64,000 nucleotides of DNA from Solenopsis invicta (Eukaryota; Arthropoda; Insecta; Hymenoptera; Formicidae): positions 16,226,156 to 16,290,155 of the forward strand of contig NC_052673.1 in NCBI RefSeq assembly GCF_016802725.1, read 5' to 3'. The notes beneath the pieces were generated by a model. It did no database searches, was not told the DNA's origin, and saw only the letters and a program-made list of their open reading frames with translations. Position 1 is the stretch's first letter; every line of letters starts with the position of its first letter. Of this stretch, positions 53,738-63,774 are shown piece after piece. Both the position numbers and the translations under genes were made by a program.

Positions 53738-53743
53738 TTTATT
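53738..53743 (-). terminator. Poly(A) signal overlapping the stop codon
   Basis: AATAAA on the minus strand spans the stop codon of the 205-residue protein gene (GGAAATAAAAC). If used, the 3' UTR would be only some 10-30 nt. Confidence 0.4.
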
Positions 53744-54104
53744 TCCTCCTGTAAGCAGTCGGATAATCTGTCAGGAGACTGCCGGTGGAGACTATGGCCC
53801 CTGGTCCGCCGAGAATTCCTCCTTTATTGGCGAACCAACCGTTACCGCCCAAAAAACCGGCCGGTTCCAACCGATTAGTGTAGAAACCAGAGTCATTTGG
53901 ACCTAAGAAGTGCACTAAATTGCCGGGTCCTAGCTGTTTTGCCGTCGCGTTTTGTAACACATTGATGCCTAGACTGTTTAGTGCCTCTCTCAGCAGCAGT
54001 AGGCGGTCTTGCAGGAACGATTGTGGCGAGAATTGAATTTTCTGCGTCAGCGGTGCCAAGAACCAAGAGAACGGACCCGGTTTTGTCGTCAAGTTTTCTT
54101 CGGG
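53739..54104 (-). CDS. Exon 3 of the 205-residue secreted protein
   Basis: The exon begins after acceptor TTTTTCCAATAAG with CCC GAA GAA, in phase with exon 2. The alternative upstream acceptors (54112-54145 area) are in the wrong phase. It ends with TAA at 53741-53739. Confidence 0.72.
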   Translation of the reverse strand, partial: PEENLTTKPGPFSWFLAPLTQKIQFSPQSFLQDRLLLLREALNSLGINVLQNATAKQLGPGNLVHFLGPNDSGFYTNRLEPAGFLGGNGWFANKGGILGGPGAIVSTGSLLTDYPTAYRRK

Positions 54105-55395
54105 CTTATTGGAAAAATTCACGTTAATGTTTTCTGAGTGCATTTTTATGACTTTTATGATACGAAAGAAAATTAGGAATGTTATATAGAATTATTTTTA
54201 TTTGAAAATTAATTAGTTTGAGAACATGAACACTTTTAATATTGCAAAATTTATTCCGAAACAGTGTGCGTATGTCTATGCGTGTGATATGTGCGAAAAG
54301 AATTATTTAGCATAAAGTATAACAATATAAGATTTGTCAATTGTTATTAAGTTAATTTATAATATTATTCAACTAGATATACTGTAGATATACTAATTCT
54401 ATAATCATATAATCTCAATTGTTGAACGCGTTAATTGATAAGCGACAAATTGATATTAATTAATTAATGGGTTGAACTGACAACGAGTAATTTCTGCAAA
54501 GGGAATTGATGAATAGAGGAATCCAATTACTGAAATAAACTGATAGCCAACAATATGTATTAAATTTATAAAATTGTTATTGTGTGTTAAAATTATAAAA
54601 GTAATTAGCGAAATGAAACTGGGGAACATTACTGTTTTACGGAAGAGTTGTAATTTCCTGACATTAATTATATAAATATTAATTTACAAAAACACACTTA
54701 CAAACTGTACGGTCGTGTCGATGGTATCAACTGCCGAGTTTGCAGCTTCAGTTTGTGTGGTTACCTTTGTTGAAGCCTCGTAGGTCGGCAAAGCAGAATT
54801 CCGTTGCTGTTTCTTCGATTCGAATAGATCTTTCTTCGTATTATCGTGATCGATCTCATTGATGGATTTGTTGATTGATGGATTTAGCGGTTTTGCCACT
54901 GTTACAGCCTTTACAAATTTTTATTTACTTTTATTATTATGCGATAGTACATTTTTGAGCAATTAGTTTATTTATGCTTATTAGTGTAATGTCTACATAT
55001 GTTTAATAATGTTGTTAATTTCAAACACATGCCTATTAAATTTGAAGGACAATTTTAAACACAATAAAACTATAGAAATTAATTAAAAATTGTATTGAAA
55101 GACAAACATATTTTTTAACTCATAAGTATTTTAAACAGTATAAACTTTCATATTTGCTTTATTCGTAAAATAGGGAATAATCATAAATTTGAAGACGTGT
55201 ATAAATTTAATTTACATTTTGTCATAAATTAAAATTTTATTTTAAGAAATAAATAATTTTAAAATGTTGATAAAAAACTGATTAAATAGAGGTTCATATG
55301 CTGTCAAGTTTAGAGGCAAACTGCTGAGGTTACACAGGTTCACATCTTACCGCCACAAATAACAGCCACATAAATCTTGTCGTTTTTGCCATCAT
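53739..55395 (-). CDS. Secreted protein of unknown function, 205 residues, 3 exons
   Basis: Exons 55395-55351 (15 codons), 54908-54702 (69 codons) and 54104-53739 (121 codons plus TAA) join in phase 0 at GCG|GTAAGA, TTT|GTAAGT and acceptors TGTAAAG and CCAATAAG. Residues 1-20 (MMAKTTRFMWLLFVAAVTVA) form a signal peptide, with cleavage likely before KPLNP. A Thr/Ser/Asn-rich linker follows to about residue 85. The third exon carries a Pro/Leu helix-like part (LQDRLLLLREALNSLGI) and a Gly/Pro-rich end (GGILGGPGAIVSTG, then DYPTAYRRK). There is no cysteine in the mature part that I can see, no membrane segment and no enzyme motif. I do not recognise the family; a cuticle or other extracellular-matrix role would be a guess. 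The large third-exon ORF seems to start at 54143, but the exon really begins at 54104. Confidence 0.75.
54702..54908 (-). CDS. Exon 2 of the 205-residue secreted protein
   Basis: 69 codons between acceptor TTTGTAAAG and donor TTT|GTAAGT. It encodes the end of the signal peptide and a hydrophilic, Thr/Ser/Asn/Lys-rich segment (KPLNPSINKSINEIDHDN onward). Confidence 0.75.
55351..55395 (-). CDS. Exon 1 of the 205-residue secreted protein (signal peptide start)
   Basis: Two tandem ATGs (55395 and 55392) and 15 codons ending in LLFVA, then donor GCG|GTAAGA (55350-55345). It is too short to appear as a long ORF. Phase 0 and completion of a hydrophobic core by exon 2 (AVTVA) support it. Confidence 0.72.
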
Positions 55396-58092
55396 TAGAT
55401 GGAATATTGTAAGGAAATTCTGACAGCGTTCTGTAACTTATTCTCGCAATATAGAGTACACCGGTTAGAACTCACGAGCAACACATCGTATATATACTTA
55501 ACGCCGTTTATATATGCCATCTCACCCGTAATAAGCAGAATGTAATCGCATAAGGGCGCCCATATGTGCACGTTGTAGCGGTAGACGTCAGTCGCAATCA
55601 TGAAATGTATTTTGTATTGAGAAACAAATCATAAAGAGAAATGCTTCTACTGCGCAATGTGGAGTCCCAGTTTCGTTGAAAATAAATATTTTGTGTACGC
55701 GGTCGCTGCTCGACCATTGATCAAAATTTGAATATCTTATATATAATTGTAGCACGATATTTCTGAAATTGACTCAATACTTTGTTTAATTTTGTTAGCT
55801 TGATAATTGAAAATTTTTTTCTCTAACGATACGCGAAGTAAAATGTTATCCGTTTTACTATCTAGAAAATTCTTTTGTAAATAGAATATATGTATGTTAA
55901 CACTTTTTATTAACTATGGAATCTTAATCTTGCACTAAATTAACATTCTAAATTGATTGAAAATGCGACAACAGTGGAACAAATGATGACTTAGATAATA
56001 GTCTTGTTTTATCTTGATAGATACAAATGCATTTTAATAGAAACAAAATAAATTATGTAAGTAGAACAAAAGTTATTTTTAGCTTAACGATTTAAATAGT
56101 CGTGCAATAGTTAACGAGTATATAATATTATAATTAATATATTTGTAAATTTTAAATTTTCTTGCTTTATTGACATATTTTGTTGTGATATAAATTTTTA
56201 AAGCAAAAAAATATTTTATTTTAGTCAGTCTTATTCCATCATGTCATTAAAATTTTCCTTTTAATGCGAAACAATTTTAATCCGTGAAAGCAAAAGAATA
56301 TGAGAAACTTTTAACGAAATTTTTACTTAATAAAATCGAATTCCATGATAACGAGCAATCTTTTATTAGCCAACTATATTTTTTAAACACAACCGTGAAC
56401 AGAAAGATACGTGAGTCGTTCGAAAAACCGGTCGGATCATTTTTCTCGATTGTTCTGGGACAAAGTGTCGTGACCGACTCTCCTTGAAAGAGTTGTTTTC
56501 GATTGAGAAATTTTATTCTTATTGGACCGTTCTCGCGAAATCGTCATGAAGGTCGAAACTCCACCGATTCATGGTTAATTTAAATTAGAAGTAACGTGTA
56601 TCCGAAATGAAGAAATGACCGTTTACATGAAAACGCGCAGGAGTTTTTAACGGCTTTTAAAAGAAAAAGTTTCGTGAGATTACAGAAAATAATGAGGAAG
56701 GGCTACTATAAATTTTCTCGTTAAATAAAAAGTTTGATATCATATTACCTAAAAGTCTTGCGATTTTTATGTCGAGCCTGTGTTTAGTTTTCACGAAGTC
56801 ACGTTTACTTGGTAAAAAAAATTGACTTTGTGCCGCAAAGAAAAAGTTAGAACGATAGAACGTAACAAAAAAAAGCGCAGTTCTGGGAAGAGCAAAGTGA
56901 TTGAGTTATTAAACCTCGAAGTTGATTAAAACGGAAAATGGGAGAAGTGAATACAGCTATGGGAATAACTGGTTTATAGATCAGCGATGGAGCAATACGT
57001 GCGCAGAGTGCGAGTACATATTTTTATTACGTAAAAGTATTTGCTAAAAATTGTTTTTTTTTGTTACCTGCAGTTTTTTGCTTTTATTATTTTATTAAAC
57101 TTTGGCTTTACATGAATTGTAATTATTTTCAAAGGTAGTTAACAACTTTAACTGCAATTTTATAATTATTTAATTATATTACAAATATAATTAGATACGT
57201 TTTGCTATTAATAAATATGAATTTTATTTTTTAAACCAGATAAGGAATTTAAAATTTTCGTTACTTCTTATTTCTCAAGCATTTAAAAATTTTTTTAAGT
57301 ATTTAATTAATTGCGATTTGCTTGCTAGCGTTTTTACGATTTTAATCAAGATAATGTTGCTTTAGACAAATTATTCTATCAATCCGTATCTGAAAGTTTA
57401 TGCATTAATTAGAACATACTAGTTTCTGGTACAATCCGTATATTTCAATTAGGGAGAGATTGAGGACGAGTGCATAGCGGAAAGTGCATTGGCTCCTCGT
57501 CTCGAAACGTGGACGGCATACGAATGATGGCTTAGTTTAGGCATTATGCTGTGATTTACCCATCGACATCATCGAACACCGGCCGCATGTGCGCCTAGTC
57601 GTCTCGTCACGCAATTAACAATCTTGTACAGGGACCTGCTCGTTTACATTCGCGATCGCGAGTGTGGAGGTGTGCGACGCCGAGGACGACCTGGAACCGT
57701 TATGAGTCTTTTCGAGACCAGTCTTGTCTCAACGGTCGCCCGTGAACCTTGATATAGTCCGTGAAAATCGTCTACTTCTCGACGATCGTCTGAAGTCTTT
57801 GGAAATATATTTTCTTACAGAACGATATAAAAATACATTTTAGATCAAAATTGTTTGATTTTATTTTTCGAGTGGTCTCAGAATTGTTCGCGAATATCGA
57901 TTTCTTGTTTCACGTGAATCTTTTCGAGGTCATTGTGATACATCTTACACCGAATTTGACAGTTTTTTGGACTTTTATTTCTTGAGTTAATTATTTATTA
58001 AGTTATACTTGAATTGTGATAAGTGAATATAATAGATTCGAGAAGATACTCGAGGTGAAAATTATTTTTTGATAAAAGAAAAATATCTCGTC
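55396..58092. other. Divergent intergenic region between two secreted-protein genes
   Basis: 2.7 kb between two start codons facing away from each other. The middle is AT-rich; the 57430-57780 part is GC/CpG-richer and probably holds the promoter and untranslated start of the plus-strand gene. A 67-codon frame at 56284-56487 has no support as a gene. A shared bidirectional promoter is possible but the gap is long. Confidence 0.5.
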
Positions 58093-58137
58093 ATGAAGAT
58101 ATTATGCAGTTTGATGGTGATAATGATATTCCGGCAA
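58093..58137 (+). CDS. Exon 1 of the acidic secreted protein (signal peptide start)
   Basis: 15 codons, ATG to CGG CAA, then donor GTAAGT at 58138. It is hydrophobic (LMVIMIF) and completed by AIAG from exon 2 into a cleavable signal peptide. Confidence 0.78.
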
Positions 58138-60527
58138 GTAAGTGATATTTTTATTATTATTATTACATGTTTCTAATATTTAATATTGCATCATTGAGAT
58201 ATTGCGCTATTTAGCATCACTAATACATAATTAAATTACAAAAAACATTTCTATATCTCAATAGATCGAAAATATAATAGCATTATCATAATTATATAGT
58301 TTGAGTGAAAATTAAAATTAAAATGTTATATGAATAACGTAAATCTTTATTTTTAATCCAATTAGTGTGTAATGTTAATTTTGCACAATGTGCGCATAAT
58401 TCTGAAAATATCAATATTAACATTTAATGTCACAGTAATAATGTTCTCATCTCATTTGCGTTTAATGTGAAATATTTCCATATAAATACTCGCTTACATA
58501 TAACCATAATCGCGGCTAACGGCTCGGAGAACTGCGCGTGCTTTAGCGGAAATGTTAATTAAAATTCCTCATGCTTCAGGCTATCGCCGGAATCGTTAGG
58601 AAGCCGCCGGCCTTTTCAACACCAGTGTATTCGAATTCGTATCTCCCCGCTGCCATGCAGGTGAGTCATTTTACTTGATTATTACATTTGATGAGAAAGG
58701 TTCTGAATATTAAATTCTCGCGTTGTCATGATACTCTTCTCATTTCATGCCTCAGGAATATTTTACGTGATTATATTTTCTCGTTTTGTTAATTTCTAAT
58801 CATGTTTGATTTGCGCTAATAATTCGGAAATATTTTACGTGTTTATTTCTTCGTTATTTTTTCGTTACATCACTTGTTATTATCGACTTACATTTCGTAG
58901 TTTCACCGTTTTTAAAAAATAGTCCTTATTTCGACATTTCTATTCATTTTATAATTTTTTTTATTGGTAGAAAAATTGTTAAAAATTCCAATAATCTCAC
59001 GTAATTTTAATAAATTTTTAATTTTTAATACATTATAATGAAATATTTGTTAAAGTGTAAAAGTATCATATGAATATGTTCTGTATACTTATCTGTATAT
59101 TTCTGTTTACTTTAACACGTTACATATACATTAAAAGCTTTTGAAAAATATATAATATATAATATCGGTAAATATAGTCCACTCCTACAATCCATTTCTG
59201 AATCAGGTAATTTTTCACGCGGTCGAGCAACTGAAGCTGCTTCAAGTGGAAGAAATATTGCAGGAAGAGTTAACTATTTCCCTCTCGACATCGACGACCC
59301 AATCGATGAAGCAGCAGCGGCAACCGCAATCGACGACGCCCGAGGGAATTTCCATAATTTCAACTGCTACGACCGCAAAAGTGCACGATGAGAAGACAGA
59401 AATTCCCATAACTTTGACTTTAGCGAGTAAGGTATCGAGTCAAGGATTATCCAAGACTTATGATGAACCTATAAAAATTGCTCAGCGCTTGGCAACTTCG
59501 ACTGCGAGCGTTGTATTCGATCACAAAGAGACACCCGAAGTGAATGAAGAGACGACTGAAAAGAATTACGAATTACCGGCTACGCCCGAAACGAATCACG
59601 AATCACCGGAGCCCGTACAGGAGATCCAGGAATCGAATCAAGAAGTCCCGGAGAAGAGCGAAGAAAGTTCTTCAAACACTGAACGCTCCTTCGATGATAC
59701 GTCCAAATTCTCGCGACACGACGATGCATCGCATCAACAATCGACACAGGCTTCCGTTACGCAAGTGTCGAGTTATCAGAAAAAGAAGACACCGACCGTC
59801 GATAGCGTCGTAGATAAAATTCACGAAATCGTAAAGACAACCACGTCCCTGTTCAGCGAGGAATCGGATGACACCGACGAATCGAAGAGTGTGGAAACAT
59901 CGATCGAGAAGTCGGAAAAAATTGAGGACGAAGAAGAAGACTCAAGGTGATAGCTTTTTAAAAAAAAATTATAATGTTGTAACATATCAGGAAGAATCCA
60001 AGGTTTGGAAACGTTGCGTTTTTGTTTAAAAATATCCGATTTTTATTTTTAACGATAAGTAAAAGGTAATAGCACGAAATGGAGACTTGGTTCTAGAAAG
60101 CATTAATAAAAAGCGCATTTGATAAGCTTTTTTTTGTTGACGCAGGTTTTGTTTACTGGGCGAGAGAGTGGCTCAAGTGCCGCGTCCAAGTTTGAACCAA
60201 TACCTAAGACGTTCCAAAGTGCCGCCTAAGCCGTCTCTTCAGCAATTGGCGAACCTTTATGACTCTCTTAGCAAAGATGCGCGGAAGCAAGGATTCGCGC
60301 GCTTTGCTGGTTACACGGACGAAGTCATGAAGATCTTGTACTCATCTGCCGAAGGTGGCATCGGACCGCAGCTGAAACAGCTGTTAGAAAAAGTGGTAGA
60401 GCGAAATGAGCTCACCAGAGATGACGCGAAGTTGAAGACGTCGCAGGCGCTGCGTGATCTCGACAATCCTGCGAGCTCGCTCAGCAAGGATCTGAGACCT
60501 CTGTTACCGTTACGTTATACGCTTTAA
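58093..60527 (+). CDS. Secreted acidic Ser/Thr/Glu-rich protein of unknown function, 415 residues, 4 exons
   Basis: Exons 58093-58137, 58580-58660, 59207-59946 and 60146-60527 join in phases 0, 0 and 2 (CAA|GTAAGT, CAG|GTGAGT, TCAAG|GTGATA). Residues 1-18 (MKILCSLMVIMIFRQAIA) are a signal peptide with cleavage before GIVRKPP. Residues 60-290 are low complexity: Ser/Thr then Glu/Pro-rich imperfect repeats (TPEVNEETTEK, TPETNHESPEP, QEVPEKSEESSS) ending in an acidic run (KIEDEEEDSR). Residues 300-410 look folded and helical (LANLYDSLSKDARKQGFARF, GGIGPQLKQLLEKVVERNEL, KDLRPLLPLRYTL). No enzyme motif and no membrane anchor. I do not recognise the family; the C-terminal block is what to search with. 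The long ORF's apparent start at 59246 is internal. Confidence 0.8.
58580..58660 (+). CDS. Exon 2 of the acidic secreted protein
   Basis: 27 codons between acceptor CATGCTTCAG and donor CAG|GTGAGT. It encodes AIAGIVRKPPAFSTPVYSNS and ends YLPAAMQ. Phase 0 on both sides. Confidence 0.78.
59207..59946 (+). CDS. Exon 3 of the acidic secreted protein
   Basis: The acceptor is TTTCTGAATCAG. It opens with VIFHAVEQLKLLQVEEIL, then the low-complexity Ser/Thr/Glu/Pro region and acidic run. It ends in phase 2 at donor AAG|GTGATA. The next in-frame codon past the donor is a stop, so splicing is needed to reach exon 4. Confidence 0.82.
60146..60527 (+). CDS. Exon 4 of the acidic secreted protein (C-terminal helical region)
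   Basis: Acceptor TTTTTTTTGTTGACGCAG; the first base completes Arg289. It encodes the helical C-terminal 126 residues and TAA at 60525-60527. Confidence 0.82.
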
Positions 60528-60565
60528 TTCTTTGAAAGAGTTGCAATGTTCTTATAATTTTCATA

Positions 60566-60571
60566 AATAAA
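60566..60571 (+). terminator. Poly(A) signal of the acidic secreted protein gene
   Basis: AATAAA 39 nt after the stop codon, at a usual distance. Confidence 0.55.
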
Positions 60572-60739
60572 AATACGAACATTGCAATAGAAAAAATGTA
60601 TTTTTTATTTTTTAAGAAAAGAACTATTATTTCCTTATTAATTATAGAAAGATACTGGATTTTCTAAATGGTCTCATTTAATAAACTTAAGTATGGAAAC
60701 TTAGAAAACGCGTTTTTAATGTGCCTTAATAAAAATTGT

Positions 60740-60745
60740 TTTATT
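60740..60745 (-). terminator. Poly(A) signal of NAGLU
   Basis: AATAAA on the minus strand, 39 nt past the NAGLU stop codon. Together with the signal at 60566 this leaves under 200 nt between the two convergent gene ends. Confidence 0.55.
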
Positions 60746-60783
60746 AAAATTGTCGTCGATATGTTTTAAAACATAATTCTGAT

Positions 60784-60986
60784 CTAAATTAAAACGGAAA
60801 TATAATCATTAGATGATGTTGATGTCGATGCTGATGATGATGATGATGATGATGACGATGATGATGATGATGACGACGACGATGATGATGATGATGATGA
60901 TAATGATGATGATGATGGTAATGCTAATGGTGCTTCTATTTCATACCACTTAGCAATTAATTTTACTGCTATGTCAATAGGATCAC
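60784..60986 (-). CDS. NAGLU: NAGLU last exon with poly-serine tail
   Basis: The acceptor is GTCTTTTTCTAG. The exon starts GDPIDIAVKLIAKWYEIEAP, which corresponds to the usual NAGLU C-terminus, then LALPSSSSL, 23 serines in a row, and ASTSTSSNDYISVLI before TAG. The serines come from a TCA/TCG repeat (TGA/CGA on the plus strand). Most NAGLU proteins end shortly after the conserved part. Confidence 0.85.
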
Positions 60987-63708
60987 CTAGAAAAAGACCG
61001 AATAATATTTATTAGACTTCTCGAAAAGCCAATAAAAAATAAATTTTAAAAATTATTTGCTACTTTATCTAATTTTTTTAAACATTGATAAGCTGTCAAC
61101 ATTTATATTATATTATTTTCTTAAATGTTTTGCTGTACTTATGTAAAATTTGTAATTTAACTAATCTTCTAAAACAAACGGAACATGATATAACTCAATT
61201 GTAATTTGTATAACCCATGAAAAAATTAATGTAAAGGGTAAGAAATTTGAATACGCTTAGAGCATTGAATTAAAAAAGAAGGGAAAACGAAACTAATCAA
61301 ATAACAGTGATACAACATTTATAAGGAATTGTTAAAAAGTAATAAGTATACCTTTTGCTTCCGTCGGATAAAGCTTCGTGGAAAAAGTGAAAGGCTGCTC
61401 GACTTCGCGAAATATTCTATCGTTTATCTCAGTGGTGTTGAGGTTGGTTCTTTCGATTAACGATTTCTCGAGAGCTTTTAGGAAAAGTTCCCATCTAGGC
61501 TTAAAATAATCTGCCACCACTCCCGACCATTGTTTGTTCGCGTAGTCTCTGATCTCACCATTTGGGCCCCACAGGGTTATTTGATTTCTTGCATTATATT
61601 CGTAAGATCGTCTCTCTTCCTCGTTGTCAGCCATTTCTTTAGCTTGCGTCAGCCAAGTGCCCAGCAAAAAATTACTTCCTGATGCCAGAATAGATTCAAG
61701 ATCGTCGAAAAGTTCCAGTAAAGCATTCGCGGACGATCTGTAGAGTTAACAGTTAAATTGTAAAAACGTTTTAAAAAATATATATATTAATGTATTTTTA
61801 TTATGCAACCATAATTATGCGCTCACTGCATTTAGCTGAAATGTTTATTTCTCAACGTTTTGAAAGATGTTATTTTTATTTTGTACTATTAATTATTGTA
61901 ATAATTGTCTCTCTATTTTGTATTTCAATTTAAAAATTGTAACATTTAATACTAAACAGGCAAAACTACAAAGTTAAAAAAATATCACGCCTAATATAAT
62001 TATGAAATATATTAATTTTATGCCAATATATTTACCGAAAAGCAGTGATATCCTTTTTCTTGTAGCAATCTAATATAGTTATGTAGATATCGTCGGCCAT
62101 TAGTTGGAGAGCTTGTCTGGTTATGTCAACTACGTCATGTCTGTAGAGAGTATTATTTCCTCTACCGTATCTCGCTGTTAGAAACACTTCCCACATTCCA
62201 TAAAAAAGTTGTCGTTCATACCAGATCTGCATTAAGGAACGATCATTTTACATTATAATTTATGATATTAATTTGCAATTTAAATAACGTAATTTATTCA
62301 GATATTTTTTTCTCTTAACATGTCCTATTTTTTACCAATTTCCATTTTCATGCATCTCACACGTTAAATTGAACATTAAATTTTCACATATATGTATGTC
62401 CTCTCGCGTTATTGGAAATGCAATTAGAAAATTCTATCAATCTACCCATGGTGAAATATTTAAACTCGGTCGCCTGGTAATAACGTAGTGTCCTCTAATT
62501 TTTTCTGTGCCGACAAAATTATAAACTGTTCTGGCAAGGTATTGCCAAGTATTTACTGCATATACGTTCCATGCGCCGTATCTTCGAGCAGCGTAACTTG
62601 CAAACCTGTCGATCAATGAGCCTTTTATTGTAACAATATAATCGATCGAATGAGCTTAAGAAGTTTTTTTTACGCAATCTTCCTTAATTCGCAAATTATA
62701 AACCCACTTTGTCAATAGATTATTAAAATATGATAAGATGTTAAGACAAGGTTTCTTCAACGAAAACCAATTATTAAACTTGGTGCATTGGATTACATGA
62801 AGAAAAAGATGCGCGAGATCTCACCAATCGTTGAGGTTTACGGGTTCGTCACGATAGGCCATTTCGTTCATTAGTTCGTAAATTACATAGTTCTGATTGA
62901 TACCTTCGGGTGTCAGACCAGTTCCCACCATGGTACTGCCATTCATGTTTCGACCCTCGAACGTGCGCTGAAAAAGAAGAATTGACTGATTATTTTGTAA
63001 CTTATATTCTATCCAATTTATGACATAACGAAAGGCGATCGTAAACTTGATTTCTTAAAAAAACTAAAAAAAAGTGACGTTACATAAATTTTTAATATAC
63101 CTGATTAATGATCTGCGCCGAACCAAACATTCCCAAGGTGCCGCCGAAATTGTGTAGCATGCACCAAATAAATGGCTGACCGTAATACGAGTTCAATCGA
63201 CCATATTGTGGGAATTGTTCCGATTGTAAATCTAATACCAACATTCGTCCCTGCGGTATTTTATACAATTTAAAATCGCGTTTGCAATCACTGAAAAGTG
63301 ACATGCACAGAAATACTATGATATACAAAAATAATGTCTTTTTCTTTTAAAGAGAAAGAAAACGAGTAAACTTTTTTATAGGATTTTTTTATCAATACCT
63401 TGTTTTTTTCTATCTTTCATGTTAAAATTATCGTATTAGGAAGATATATTAAATTCATTACATTGTCATGTGAATAATAAATTTACAAGACATGAAAGAT
63501 TTTTTTTTATTTTGCAGGAATTATTAATTTATTTGCGTATTTGTCAATGAGATACGCGATCGATATTTATTAATGTTTCGAACTCACCGTGGGTACCGAA
63601 GTCAGAAATGCTTTTACTCTGGACTCCGTCCAAAACGTGATGTCGTGTACGAATAACCAACCTTGCATTAACCTAGAAAAGTCATGATGAATTATTATAT
63701 TGAAATAT

Positions 63709-63774
<66 letters not shown>

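Larger units (their letters stand above)
38821..53738. other. Gene-poor 14.9 kb stretch upstream of CaMKK
   Basis: No coding gene that I can support. Contents: a short perfect GC-rich hairpin (39563-39590), two ATGGCGG-containing spots (40909 and 41453 areas), a hairpin with diverged arms (45404-45535), a 24-bp tandem repeat (45854-45901), GA/TC microsatellites (47737-47786, 48655-48710, 51229-51273), an AT-rich hairpin (50437-50530) and CpG-rich islands (about 48950-49720, 50800-51200, 52800-53290). It probably includes the CaMKK promoter and untranslated first exon(s). Confidence 0.55.

Noticed and set aside
59544..59813. 89-codon Arg-rich plus-strand frame
   Set aside because: A shifted-frame shadow of the Glu/Pro-rich exon 3 of the acidic secreted protein.
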